Assembly: GCF_016587415.1 (NCBI RefSeq)
Contig: NZ_BNJI01000001.1
Coordinates: forward strand, 2,519,501-2,583,500
Length of the DNA: 64,000 bases
Direction of reading: 5' to 3'
Source: Ktedonobacter sp. SOSP1-85
GTDB taxonomy: Bacteria > Chloroflexota > Ktedonobacteria > Ktedonobacterales > Ktedonobacteraceae
Shown: piece after piece, positions 39,723 to 48,947 of the stretch
Numbering within the stretch: the stretch's first letter is position 1
Layout of the letters: each line of letters starts with the position of its first letter
Program-made: the position numbers and the translations under genes
The notes under the pieces: model-generated
The model's input: only the letters and a program-made list of their open reading frames with translations
Database searches by the model: none
Told to the model about the DNA's origin: nothing

Positions 39723-41402
39723 ATGTTATTCTTGAAGAGATTCCGTATCGGCATATCTGAATTAATCTTGCTGGCCCTGGTTGTCGTGGCTATTGTCCTT
39801 CGTATTGCACTTATTTCTCTCAACTGGCCAACGACCAACAGCGATGAGAGCGTCATCGATCTAATGGCCCTGCATATCGCCTTTCGGGGCGAGCATCCCA
39901 TCTTTTACTATGGGCAATCCTATCTCGGCTCTCTGGAAGCCCACCTGGCCTCTCCATTTGTTCTGTTGCTTGGCCCATCGGTCTTCACGGTACGCCTGCT
40001 TCTGATAACGCTTTTTGCGCTCTTTCTCATACTCCTGTATAACCTGACCAGTAAGCTCTATTCACGGAAACTGGCCCTCTTTAGCGTCCTGCTTCTAAGT
40101 TTTGGCTCGATTGATATGTTAATTCAAGAGCTTAAAGCCTTTGGACGCTATCCCGATATCCTGGTTTTAAGCACCTCGCTGCTGCTGCTGACCGCGCACC
40201 TGGCCCTGACCACCCCTACAGCCACGCTCACAATACGCCGCCGTCTCCTCTTCTTACTTGAGGGTATACTCTGTGGCCTGGCCGTCTGGACCGATCAAAT
40301 TACCCTTCCGTTTGTGGGACTGTCCCTGTTGCTCCTGCTGGTCTTCTGCCGCAGGGAAGTCCGTGGCTGGAATCTTGTAGTCCTGCTGGCTGGCTTTCTA
40401 CTGTGTATCTCGCCCATGGTGTATTACAATGTATCTATGCCTATCACGCACAATACCTTCAACGATATCATCAACGTGAATAAAGCCATGGCCGATGAGA
40501 TGGCAGCCCATAATATCTCTCCCTGGCGGCGCCTGGTCGGCTCACTCCTCTTTGCCCTGCCCGCGATTACCGGCTTTAACCCCATATGCACGCCTGAGAA
40601 TCTTCCTCTCTTTGGCCCGACAACGGTCGCCACTTTTACCTGTAGCATCACGCAGGGCCTCTGGTCTCTAGGCTACCTGGTGCTCTGGGGGAGCGCAACT
40701 GTGATGGCGGTGACCTCGCTCTGGCGCCACTGGCCACGCCAGGAACCACTGGCCAAGTCGCCAGCCTATCGAATGCTCGTGCTGGAGGCTCTGCGCCTGG
40801 CCTTGCTGCTCAGCGCGGGCGCGATTCTACTGCTCTATACGGTGAGCGCCTCCTCGGCGGTCAATCCTGGCCCGACGGCACGCTATCTCTTGAGCATGTG
40901 CGTCGCGCTCCCTGCCATACTCTGGCCACTCTGGCGGGGTATCCAAACGCTGGCGTTTCCAGAAAAGGGAGGCGCGCGTCTCCTCTTCTTCGCTCGCGTG
41001 GGCGCGCTCCTGCTTATCCTGGTCATGTTAGTTGTGGGGACCATTCGTACCTTCGCTGATACGCCCAACGCACAGGCCGCCTACGAGCGCCAACAAACCT
41101 TGGTGTCATACCTGCTGACACACCAGCAGACGCGTATCTATTCGGAGTACTGGACGTGCAATCGCCTGATCTTCGCATCAAATGAAAACATTCTGTGCAG
41201 CAATCTCGATTACAACCTGGAACCTGGGCAGAATCGTTATCCTGAGTATGCGACGATAGTAGGCCAGGCCCCTTCACCAACCTATGTCTTTCCGCTAACC
41301 TCCTTGCAAGCACATAATTTTGAGGCCACAAGGTACGCGTCAGATCCAACGCATTACCGGCGTGAAACGGTAGCTGGCTATGTCATCTATTCCAGGCGCT
41401 AG
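39723..41402 (+). CDS. Integral membrane glycosyltransferase (GT39/ArnT-like)
   Basis: 559 aa from ATG 39723 (TTAGGAATTGT upstream); the 29-codon extension upstream crosses a hairpin and is not supported. There are ~10-12 transmembrane helices. The acidic pair in NSDESVIDLMA after the first helix fits the catalytic Asp-Glu of GT-C polyprenyl-phosphate sugar transferases, and GQSYLGSLEAHL is a second shared region. It probably transfers a sugar from a lipid-phosphate donor outside the membrane. It continues the flippase/GT cluster. Confidence 0.85.
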   Translation: MLFLKRFRIGISELILLALVVVAIVLRIALISLNWPTTNSDESVIDLMALHIAFRGEHPIFYYGQSYLGSLEAHLASPFVLLLGPSVFTVRLLLITLFALFLILLYNLTSKLYSRKLALFSVLLLSFGSIDMLIQELKAFGRYPDILVLSTSLLLLTAHLALTTPTATLTIRRRLLFLLEGILCGLAVWTDQITLPFVGLSLLLLLVFCRREVRGWNLVVLLAGFLLCISPMVYYNVSMPITHNTFNDIINVNKAMADEMAAHNISPWRRLVGSLLFALPAITGFNPICTPENLPLFGPTTVATFTCSITQGLWSLGYLVLWGSATVMAVTSLWRHWPRQEPLAKSPAYRMLVLEALRLALLLSAGAILLLYTVSASSAVNPGPTARYLLSMCVALPAILWPLWRGIQTLAFPEKGGARLLFFARVGALLLILVMLVVGTIRTFADTPNAQAAYERQQTLVSYLLTHQQTRIYSEYWTCNRLIFASNENILCSNLDYNLEPGQNRYPEYATIVGQAPSPTYVFPLTSLQAHNFEATRYASDPTHYRRETVAGYVIYSRR

Positions 41403-41451
41403 AAAGTGGGGGACATAGGAGAATATACCACCCATGCGCTCCACTTTCTAG
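41399..41451. repeat. 11 bp inverted repeat at the end of the glycan cluster
   Basis: CTAGAAAGTGG / CCACTTTCTAG separated by 31 bp, the left arm including the stop codon of the GT gene. No T run. Confidence 0.5.
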
Positions 41452-41647
41452 CAAGCTCATAGACTTTCAGCTATAATGACAGGCAATAACATTCTCTGTC
41501 ACAGGGTACCCTATCCACAAAGCAAGCCCTCATCCGTGAGGCCATCTTTACCGCATAATCCTGGGTCGTGCGCACGTGCCATCCACGTTCTTTTAAGCCA
41601 GCGGCGCAAAACCCTTGACATAAAAAAAGAAAAGGCGAGGTTCAACG

Positions 41648-42202
41648 TTGAAACAACCACGTTCCCATCTTGTACGCGAACTCGTAGAGATCATTGTCCT
41701 CACACTCTTGATCTTCTTTCTGATCCGCCTGGTCGTGCAAACCTACCAGGTCGATGGGCAAAGCATGGAGCCTTCACTCAATGCGAATGAGTATGTGCTC
41801 ATTAACAAGGTGGCCTATATTTTTAAGGCCCCTGAGCGCGGTGATGTCATCGTCTTTCACTATCCGCGCGATCCTCGCGTCGACTATATCAAGCGCATCA
41901 TTGGTCTGCCTGGAGACACGGTTCGCATAGATAGTACTCATGTCTGGGTAAATGATAAACTTCTCGATGAAAAGGCTTATATTAGTGCGCCAGTCAATCC
42001 TTTTGCTAAAATATGGAAGGTGCCACCCGGTCAATACTTTGTACTAGGCGACAATCGACCTGTGAGCGATGATTCACGCTACTGGGATTATGTTCCCAAG
42101 GCCAATATCATCGGCAAGGCCGTGCTCGTCTACTGGCCTGTTAACAGGTGGAAATTTATTAATACTCATTCCGATACCTTCGCGGGAGTTGGAAAGCAGT
42201 AA
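41648..42202 (+). CDS. lepB: Signal peptidase I (paralog 1)
   Basis: Cleaves signal peptides of exported proteins at the outer face of the membrane. 184 aa with an N-terminal membrane helix (~10-30). Catalytic Ser in GQSMEPSL, catalytic Lys in YIKRIIGLPGD, and the VLGDNRPVSDDSRYW box. The start is TTG 41648 with GGCGAGG seven bases upstream; no ATG fits. A second copy with the same order lies 1 kb downstream. Confidence 0.95.
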   Translation: MKQPRSHLVRELVEIIVLTLLIFFLIRLVVQTYQVDGQSMEPSLNANEYVLINKVAYIFKAPERGDVIVFHYPRDPRVDYIKRIIGLPGDTVRIDSTHVWVNDKLLDEKAYISAPVNPFAKIWKVPPGQYFVLGDNRPVSDDSRYWDYVPKANIIGKAVLVYWPVNRWKFINTHSDTFAGVGKQ

Positions 42203-42361
42203 TTCGTCCGTGCCTTCAAGCGCTTCACGACACGTGTAGTGGCGAATGCCATAGCGCAAACAGTTTGTTTGCCAAAGCGTTACCACTACCGTGCACTACC
42301 CCTACAGGTAACGCGAAGTGTGCCGAAGCGTTACATTGTATAAGAGGAATACAAAGGTTCT

Positions 42362-42922
42362 ATGCGTAATCGATCTTCTTACGATCCCAATGAGGATGCT
42401 GGTGTCTATGCTCCTCCAGCCAACGCGACCAGTCGCGCCCTGACCATGGGTGTGATCTTTGGCCTGATTGGCGTTGTGCTCAACGTGATCATCAACTTTT
42501 TGAGCGTGCCCGCCTATGCGAACCAGGCTCGTGAAGCCTCCGCTGGCCCCTGGACTTATCTCGCCCTGGGCCTGGGTTGTCTCGCCCTTATCATCAATAT
42601 CGTTCTTTGCTTTATCGCTGGCTTTATCACCGGCAAACGTATTATCGTGCGCCGCCCCGCCTTCTGGACTGGTGTCGTGGCCGTCGCTATCATCTATATC
42701 GCTAGCTTTCTCCTGCGCTATATCCCCGGTTATCCTGGCAATATTTCGGGGCAACAATATAGCGGCCAGGTGGCTGGCGGCATCGCGGTTGAGTTGGTGA
42801 TCCTGGTCATAGGCTGTCTCTTTGGTGGTATCTTCTCACAGTGGGGCGCGATACGCGCGACCTTAAACCATCCCTACTATTATGGGGCGGAACAAGAGGA
42901 AGAGGAAGAGGAAGGGGAATAG
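42362..42922 (+). CDS. Four-helix membrane protein, hypothetical
   Basis: 186 aa. Four hydrophobic segments (~28-50, 66-92, 102-122 and 139-162). The C-terminus is a run of Glu (EQEEEEEEGE). The N-terminus is soluble and polar. No family is recognised. It sits between two signal peptidase genes on the same strand, which may be coincidental. Confidence 0.75.
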   Translation: MRNRSSYDPNEDAGVYAPPANATSRALTMGVIFGLIGVVLNVIINFLSVPAYANQAREASAGPWTYLALGLGCLALIINIVLCFIAGFITGKRIIVRRPAFWTGVVAVAIIYIASFLLRYIPGYPGNISGQQYSGQVAGGIAVELVILVIGCLFGGIFSQWGAIRATLNHPYYYGAEQEEEEEEGE

Positions 42923-43014
42923 CCTACTTTCCCCCTCACGTCTCCCCAAACATAGCCACTCGGTACTACTCCAGCCACCTGCTTAGCTATACTGTTAAGT
43001 AGAGCGTCCTATCT

Positions 43015-43097
43015 GTAGGGTCCATGCTGGCATGGACTCCTCCCGCGAACCAGGCGTTTCGCCCCATGAGAGAAGTCCATGCCAGCATGGACCCTAC
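43015..43097. repeat. Dispersed inverted repeat, family A, copy 3
   Basis: GTAGGGTCCATGCTGGCATGGAC and its complement GTCCATGCCAGCATGGACCCTAC enclose ~35 bp. It is placed ~55 bp upstream of the second signal peptidase gene. Confidence 0.85.
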
Positions 43098-43151
43098 AAA
43101 TATCAGAGAGGTAAAGATAAAAGCTGTGTTATGTGGAGAGGGAGTGGTGTG

Positions 43152-43685
43152 TTGAACCAGCGACAGTTTGTGCGAGAATGCGTCGAAATCGCCGTCTTTG
43201 TGGCAATCCTCTTTTTTGCCTTCCGTATCATCCTACAAAGCTACCAGGTGACCAGCACAAGTATGAGCCCAGCCATTGTCCAATCTTCGCTGGTGCTGGT
43301 CAATAAGCTGGCATATACCACGCATAATCCTGAACGCGGCGATGTGATTGTGTTCCGCTATCCTCGCGATACACGTATCGCCTATATGCAACGCGTCATT
43401 GGCCTGCCGGGCGATAGCATCCTTATCAATGGCGAACATATCTGGATCAACGGTCGCCAGCTCCATGAGCCATACACACGGCTTTCTTATGACAATCCCT
43501 TCGCCAAAACCTGGCAGGTTCCCTCAAACCAGTACTTTGTGCTCGGCGATAATCGCCGCACCAGTGACGACTCGCGCCTCTGGGACTTTGTTCCACGCGA
43601 CTATATTATCGGCAAGGCCGCTTTTGTCTACTGGCCCCTGGACCAGTGGCAATCCGTCAATAACTTCTCCGATGCCTACCGCTAA
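43152..43685 (+). CDS. lepB: Signal peptidase I (paralog 2)
   Basis: 177 aa. I chose TTG 43152 because GAGAGGGAG precedes it and the resulting N-terminus (MNQRQFVRECVEI) aligns with paralog 1 (MKQPRSHLVRELVEI). Catalytic Ser in STSMSPAI; the Lys position reads YMQRVIGLPGD, where paralog 1 has YIKRIIGLPGD. The usual general-base Lys is replaced by Gln here, with Arg following. FVLGDNRRTSDDSRLW is intact. It may use a different base or be impaired. This is a real sequence difference worth noting. Confidence 0.9.
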   Translation: MNQRQFVRECVEIAVFVAILFFAFRIILQSYQVTSTSMSPAIVQSSLVLVNKLAYTTHNPERGDVIVFRYPRDTRIAYMQRVIGLPGDSILINGEHIWINGRQLHEPYTRLSYDNPFAKTWQVPSNQYFVLGDNRRTSDDSRLWDFVPRDYIIGKAAFVYWPLDQWQSVNNFSDAYR

Positions 43686-43692
43686 AGAGCCC

Positions 43693-44022
43693 GTAGGGTC
43701 CATGCTGGCATGGACCAATACGCGTCAAGTTTAGGAGTATTGCTTACCTCCCACGCCCATGCAGGAGAAAAAAGATGTGCTTCTAAAGGGCGCACCTACC
43801 TTTTTTCTCCTGCCGGGCGTGGGGCGTTCTCTTCCCTGGGCAACAGATTTCGCTCAGCCAACAAGAGCAGCCGTCCATGCAGGAGGGGCCTGGTAGGTGC
43901 CCCCTTTAGAAGCACTACAGGCCCCTCCTGCATGGGCGGCGGACCTCCAGATGACCCAGCTACAATGCATGAGCTTTTCCCTTCACTTGATGCGTATTAG
44001 TCCATGCCAGCATGGGCCCTAC
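43693..44022. repeat. Long family A element with nested palindromes, copy 4
   Basis: 330 bp. The ends are ~37 bp inverted repeats (GTAGGGTCCATGCTGGCATG, then GACCAATACGCGTCAAG on the left and its near-complement on the right). The interior holds two further long palindromes built from CCATGCAGGAG, and a CTTCTAAAGGG / CCCTTTAGAAG pair. There is no transposase ORF. It resembles a MITE carrying a second inserted element. Confidence 0.75.
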
Positions 44023-44123
44023 GAATTCGGTGAGCGAACCACTAATGGGCAACTCTGTATAGTAATAGTGGTACGCTTTTTTGTCTATGGAAGCAAACAG
44101 TCAGACTGGAGGGTTACTATTCT

Positions 44124-45398
44124 ATGCCGACGCCTGAACACATTCCCAGGCCTGCCTTCCGGAAAGCACGCTTCTCGCTCTCCTGCTTGCTCTGCTGGCT
44201 GCTCATGGCAATCTTTGCGCCCGCCCTCGTGGTCAGTATGATCTTACTGGTCGTGGATCAGCGGCGCAAGCGGACACGTCCCCAGGGGCATCTTACCCGC
44301 ATCCCAACCTCCCCCGTCCACGTCGTCAATTCCGAGGTCAAGTTGTACACCTATGGAGAGGATCTCTACGCGGATATGCTGGCAAGCATCGAGAGCGCGC
44401 GTAAACATATCTTCATCGAGACCTTTATCTGGAAGGGTGATGCGGTGGGACGGCAATTCAGAGACGCGTTAGGTCATGCAGCGGCCCGAGGCGTCGAGGT
44501 CTATGTTATCTACGATTCTTTCGCCAATCTCGTTGTGTCACACACCTTCTTTGCCTCTTTTGCGCCACAGATTCACATGCTAGCCTATCCCTTTCTCACG
44601 CTCCCTTTCAATCCCTTAAGCCTGGCCAGCTACGCACGCGATCACCGCAAGGTCCTGGTCGTTGATAGTCACGTGGCCTTCCTGGGTGGCTATAACATTG
44701 GCAGTCTCTACGCAACACACTGGCGCGATACACATGCGCGCATCATCGGGCACGATGCCTGGGAGGTCGAGGCCACTTTTGTCGATTTCTGGAACACCCA
44801 TCGCACGCGAGATCTACCACGGCTGGCAGCGAGTACGAAACGTGATTGGGACCCCTACATTCAATTCTTTCGTAACGAACCCTCCGTTCTGACCTTCCCC
44901 ATCCGCGCCTCCTACTATGAGGTCATTGATCGGGCGCGCAAGCGAATCTACCTGACGCAGGCCTACTTCATTCCCAATCGCTTTTTCATCCGCCTGCTCT
45001 TCAAAGCTGCCGAGCGTGGCGTTGATGTACGCATCCTCCTGCCAGCCATCTCTAATCACGTTATCGCCGACTGGCTGGGGCGTGCCTTTTATACGGCCTG
45101 TCTCAAGGCTGGCATTCGCCTCTTCCTCTACCAGGACGCCATGGTGCACGCTAAAACCGCGACCATCGACGGCATCTGGTCAACGGTCGGCACTGCCAAT
45201 ATCGACCGCCTGAGCATGCTTGGAAACTATGAAATCAACCTCGCCATCTATAATCGCGAACTCGCGACCCAGATGGAGACTATCTTTCATAACGATACAA
45301 CCCACGCCCGTGAACTATCTCTGGCAAAATGGGAGAGCCGTCCACGCCTCCACAAATATGCCGAGTATCTCCTGCGACCACTCCGCCCCTTCCTCTAA
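44124..45398 (+). CDS. Phospholipase D family / cardiolipin synthase-like
   Basis: 424 aa with an N-terminal membrane helix (~18-48). Two HKD motifs: HRKVLVVDSHVAFLGGYNIG (~174-195) and HAKTATIDGIWSTVGTANID (~339-358). The domain order matches ClsA-type cardiolipin synthases that join two phosphatidylglycerols. The family also contains nucleases and other phosphatidyltransferases, so the substrate is inferred. GGAGGG precedes the ATG. It ends in front of a perfect palindrome. Confidence 0.9.
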   Translation: MPTPEHIPRPAFRKARFSLSCLLCWLLMAIFAPALVVSMILLVVDQRRKRTRPQGHLTRIPTSPVHVVNSEVKLYTYGEDLYADMLASIESARKHIFIETFIWKGDAVGRQFRDALGHAAARGVEVYVIYDSFANLVVSHTFFASFAPQIHMLAYPFLTLPFNPLSLASYARDHRKVLVVDSHVAFLGGYNIGSLYATHWRDTHARIIGHDAWEVEATFVDFWNTHRTRDLPRLAASTKRDWDPYIQFFRNEPSVLTFPIRASYYEVIDRARKRIYLTQAYFIPNRFFIRLLFKAAERGVDVRILLPAISNHVIADWLGRAFYTACLKAGIRLFLYQDAMVHAKTATIDGIWSTVGTANIDRLSMLGNYEINLAIYNRELATQMETIFHNDTTHARELSLAKWESRPRLHKYAEYLLRPLRPFL

Positions 45399-45421
45399 GC
45401 CCTGTCCTGGCTATTTTTTTC

Positions 45422-45503
45422 GAGTAAAATGATGTGGAGCGTGCTGGCAGCCTACGGCTGCCAGCACGCTCCACATCATTTTACTCAGATGAGCGCCGCA
45501 GGC
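45422..45503. repeat. Perfect 31 bp hairpin with side module, family D, copy 2
   Basis: Arms 45422-45452 and 45456-45486, loop TAC, with apex GGCAGCC-TAC-GGCTGCC. The module GAGCGCCGCAGGCGCGAAAA lies at 45491-45510, next to the stop of the minus-strand cyclophilin gene. Confidence 0.85.
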
Positions 45504-45511
45504 GCGAAAAG

Positions 45512-46024
45512 TTATTCCTCGATGATATCGATGGACTTGATCTCATCGCCGGGCCGTGGATCGCGCTGTGGATCGCGCTCGCGAATAGCCATCAGCACAT
45601 CCATGCCGTCGACCACTTGGCCGAAGACGCCATGACGACCATTGAGGTGAGGCGTAGGACCATGCGTGATAAAGAACTGAGAGCCGTTTGTGTTTGGCCC
45701 CGCGTTGGCCATCGAGAGAATACCGGCCTTGTCATGCTTAAGGCCGAGCGCACCCTGCTCGTCATTGAATTTATAGCCGGGACCACCCATGCCAGTACCC
45801 GTGGGATCACCACCCTGGGCCATAAAACCACCAATGACACGATGGAAAGTGGTGTTGTTATAGAAACCCTCACGCGCCAGGAAGACAAAGTTGTTGACCG
45901 TTATTGGTGCCTGTGCGGCGAATAGCTCGATGCGAATATCGCCCTTGCTGGTATGCATGACGGCAGTATATTTCTTCTTGGGATCAATTTGCAGTGCAGG
46001 CGCACTGTTATATTGCTTGGCCAC
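45512..46024 (-). CDS. Peptidyl-prolyl cis-trans isomerase, cyclophilin type
   Basis: About 170 aa, cytosolic. Catalyses Xaa-Pro isomerisation. [26 protein letters not shown] and [14 protein letters not shown] are the active-site blocks, with Arg and Phe conserved. I chose GTG 46024 since AGGAGG lies nine bases before it; the ATG right after AGGAGG is too close. It is the more standard of two adjacent cyclophilins; the larger one is encoded 83 bp upstream on the same strand. Confidence 0.92.
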   Translation of the reverse strand: MAKQYNSAPALQIDPKKKYTAVMHTSKGDIRIELFAAQAPITVNNFVFLAREGFYNNTTFHRVIGGFMAQGGDPTGTGMGGPGYKFNDEQGALGLKHDKAGILSMANAGPNTNGSQFFITHGPTPHLNGRHGVFGQVVDGMDVLMAIRERDPQRDPRPGDEIKSIDIIEE

Positions 46025-46107
46025 GAAAAACATCCTCCTAAAACTAACAACAAAAAAACAGTGCACTGTGTACAGACACAATGCACTGTACCCCTTACAT
46101 TGTACCT

Positions 46108-47079
46108 TTAGGAGGCAGGAACAACAAGTACGTGATTCATTACATCAGAGGTAATGTTCTTGTTGCTATCGCTTGGACCTTGCAGGGCCAGAGCGACGTC
46201 CATACCTTTGACAACCCAGCCGAAGGTGTTAAAGTTTTGTCCCTTCAGGCCAGTGGAGTTGTCGCCAGTGTTAAGGAAGAACTGACTACCAGAGACTTTA
46301 TCGCTGCGCGCCATTGAGATCGTGCCTGCGGTATAATCGCCATTTTTCCCCGTCTCGTCAGGCAGAGTATAGCCAGGGCCACCCGTGCCATCACCCTTGG
46401 GATCACCACCCTGGGCGATCTGAAGGTTGCCAGCGTCTTTCAGGACGCGATGGAAGGTCAGACCATCATAGAACTTGTTCTGCGCCAGGTAGACAAAATT
46501 ATTGACAGTCTCAGGCGCCCACTGGGGCATCAGTTCGAGGACGATCAATCCGCGATTGGTATTGATGCCAACGCAGTAGGTCGTCTTCTGGTTGATGGTC
46601 ATAGCCGGGGCCTTATCGTAGCTGTGCTTAATTTTGTCCTTGTCTGCAGAACTCGGAGCCGCGGCGGTATCAGTAATCTTGCTCAGGATATCAGACTTGA
46701 GACAATTAGAACTGGTGAAGGCCTGCTTATGATCCGCTGGCATACTCGCGACTACCGTGGTTGCCTTCGCTTTCACTTCTGGAGCGAGCGTCGCAATGGC
46801 AGTCGCCTTCTTCGCGTTTGAAGCTTGTTTAGCTGGAGGCGCGAAAGGGCCAACGTGGTTGAAATACAGGAGGGCGACGCCGGCTGCGATAACCAGGATA
46901 GACATGGTAATCGCCCATGGATATCGTGCTATCCCACGAGCTGGCGCTTGCTGCTTTGGAGTCCGCCGCTGCTGGGACTGCTGGGCAACTTTTGGCTCAA
47001 CCTTTGGCAGTTCAGTAGCGTGCGCTTTCGCTATGCGCGCCGCCCGTTTTGTGGCTGTACGTTTTGTCGTCTTTGGCAT
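46108..47079 (-). CDS. Membrane-anchored cyclophilin-type peptidyl-prolyl isomerase
   Basis: 323 aa. A basic N-terminus ([18 protein letters not shown]) is followed by a single membrane helix (~55-72, [18 protein letters not shown]). An Ala/Lys/Thr linker leads to a cyclophilin domain (~165-320) with [20 protein letters not shown] and [17 protein letters not shown]. The topology puts the isomerase outside, where it may fold exported proteins. Together with the neighbouring cytosolic cyclophilin it looks like a duplicated pair. Confidence 0.9.
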   Translation of the reverse strand: MPKTTKRTATKRAARIAKAHATELPKVEPKVAQQSQQRRTPKQQAPARGIARYPWAITMSILVIAAGVALLYFNHVGPFAPPAKQASNAKKATAIATLAPEVKAKATTVVASMPADHKQAFTSSNCLKSDILSKITDTAAAPSSADKDKIKHSYDKAPAMTINQKTTYCVGINTNRGLIVLELMPQWAPETVNNFVYLAQNKFYDGLTFHRVLKDAGNLQIAQGGDPKGDGTGGPGYTLPDETGKNGDYTAGTISMARSDKVSGSQFFLNTGDNSTGLKGQNFNTFGWVVKGMDVALALQGPSDSNKNITSDVMNHVLVVPAS

Positions 47080-47293
47080 GGGTTCTTAGCGATGCTCCTT
47101 TTTTCTTATGCGGTGGTCCTCTATACCGCATAATTCTTTGTGTTATAATAAACCTCTTGCATGGTTGGGTCAAGCCCTCCTCCAGGCTACTATTTCCTTC
47201 GTTCTCGCTCTCTTCCCCACTTGACTCCCCTCATACATCTCACTTCCTCCTAGGACAGGTTTCCCCCTCACATACCAACTTTCCTACTTGTAC

Positions 47294-47458
47294 TTATCCA
47301 CAATCATGCCAATTTTTGTGGATAAGTATGTGGATAAGTTCGGGGATAACTGCTTTTAAGTGGGGATAACTCCCATTCTTTGGTGGATAAGTGAGAAATA
47401 ACCTTTTTCCTACCCACAGAATCTGCCGTTTTGACGCGAAGTTATCCACATATCCACA
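47294..47458. other. DnaA-box cluster, candidate oriC
   Basis: Exact TTATCCACA at 47294 and 47442 (plus) and, on the minus strand, at 47317 and 47329. Near matches (TTATCCCCG, TTATCCCCA, TTATCCACC) lie at 47341, 47361 and 47382, and ATATCCACA at 47450. Four exact and four near boxes lie within 165 bp, followed by an A/T-rich stretch (47525-47560) and then dnaB. This is far denser than chance. It could be the chromosomal origin or a DnaA-regulated promoter for dnaB. Confidence 0.75.
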
Positions 47459-47582
47459 TAGCACAGCCGTTCCTGGCATTTGATTTCGAGCGCCAGATTC
47501 GTTACACTTTGAGCACACACTTTTCCATCTGAAATAAATATCATATTTTTCTTAGTTATTCGTAGATGCTGGAGTCGCTGAC

Positions 47583-48929
47583 GTGGAAAAACTGCTACCG
47601 CAAAATGTAGAGGCCGAGTGCGGTGTACTTGGGAGTATCATTATCGATCCTGAAGCTATTGTTCAGGTGGCAGACTTTCTACGCGCCGAAGACTTCTACC
47701 GCGACGCGCACCGCGTCATCTTTGAAGTTATTGTTCAGCTTTACGAGCAACATGAGCCAGCCGACTTTATCACCATTTGTGACGAGCTAGAGCAGCAGGG
47801 AAAGCTCGAAGAGGTCGGCGGGGCCGACTATATTACCTCGCTTGTCAACCTCGTCCCCACCAGTGCCAACGTTGAGCACTATGGGCGTATCGTATCCCGT
47901 ACCGCCATCCTCCGGCGCCTGATTCACGCCGCCGGGCAGATCGCCGCCGTGGCTTATGATGAGGGCGATGCCGACGTGGCTCTGGACAAAGCCGAGCAGC
48001 TTATCTTTGAGATCAGCCAGAGCACGTCCCGCTCAGATTTCTCCGCCATTAACGACGTTCTCACCAGCTATTTAGTGAAGCTGGAGCAACTACATGAGCG
48101 TCGTGGCACCATCGTAGGCGTGCCAACCGGCTTCACCGATCTCGACCGCCTGACGGGCGGTCTCCAACGCTCGGACCTGCTCATCCTGGCGGCGCGTCCC
48201 GCCGTTGGTAAAACCTCATTTGCCCTGAGCCTGGCGCGCAATGCCGCTGTCGACTACAAGCACAGCGTAGCCGTCTTCAGTCTGGAGATGAGTAAGGAGC
48301 AGCTGGTGCAGCGCTTCCTCTCTATGGAGGCTGGCATCGACCAGCAACGCCTGCGTACTGGCTGGATCGAGGACGAAGATTGGGGAAGTATCGAACAGGC
48401 CATGGGGCGCCTCTCGCAGGCACGCATCTACATCGACGATACGGCGGGCATCTCCACCATGGAGATGCGCAGTAAGGCACGCCGCCTCGCCAGTGAGCAG
48501 GGAGGATTGGACCTGATCATCGTCGACTACCTCCAGCTCATGCAATCCTCCGTCGGCGGCAAGCGCAACGAGAACCGCGTGCAGGAGGTCTCCGAGATCA
48601 GCCGTAACCTGAAGGGTCTGGCCCGTGAACTTGATGTGCCCGTGCTGGCCCTGGCGCAGCTCTCCCGTACCGTCGAGAGCCGCCAATCCAAGGTCCCCCA
48701 GCTCTCCGATCTGAGAGAATCTGGGAGTATCGAGCAAGATAGCGATATAGTGATGTTCATTTACAGAGATGAAGTATATAATCCTGATACTGAGCGTAAA
48801 AATATTGCAGATATAATCGTTGCCAAGCATAGAAATGGCCCTGTGGGTGAGGTGAGCCTCTTCTTCAAGGCGAGCCAGACGCGCTTTGCGGACCTGGAAG
48901 TCGATGTCTCGTCGAGCGTCGAAGAGTAA
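47583..48929 (+). CDS. dnaB: Replicative DNA helicase DnaB
   Basis: Hexameric 5'-3' helicase of the replication fork, 448 aa. The N-terminal domain is residues ~1-100 (LPQNVEAECGVLGSIIIDPE). The RecA-like domain has Walker A AARPAVGKTSF (~203), H1a/H2 VFSLEMSKEQL, Walker B LIIVDYLQLM and H4 QLSRTVESR. Start is GTG 47583 (GGAG ten bases before). It heads an operon with the dnaD-like and dnaC-like genes. No intein is present. Confidence 0.96.
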   Translation: MEKLLPQNVEAECGVLGSIIIDPEAIVQVADFLRAEDFYRDAHRVIFEVIVQLYEQHEPADFITICDELEQQGKLEEVGGADYITSLVNLVPTSANVEHYGRIVSRTAILRRLIHAAGQIAAVAYDEGDADVALDKAEQLIFEISQSTSRSDFSAINDVLTSYLVKLEQLHERRGTIVGVPTGFTDLDRLTGGLQRSDLLILAARPAVGKTSFALSLARNAAVDYKHSVAVFSLEMSKEQLVQRFLSMEAGIDQQRLRTGWIEDEDWGSIEQAMGRLSQARIYIDDTAGISTMEMRSKARRLASEQGGLDLIIVDYLQLMQSSVGGKRNENRVQEVSEISRNLKGLARELDVPVLALAQLSRTVESRQSKVPQLSDLRESGSIEQDSDIVMFIYRDEVYNPDTERKNIADIIVAKHRNGPVGEVSLFFKASQTRFADLEVDVSSSVEE

Positions 48930-48947
48930 GGGTGGAGGTGGACAGCT

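Noticed and set aside
43740..43940. CRISPR array
   Set aside because: The repeats are inverted, not regularly spaced direct repeats, and no cas genes are present anywhere in the window.
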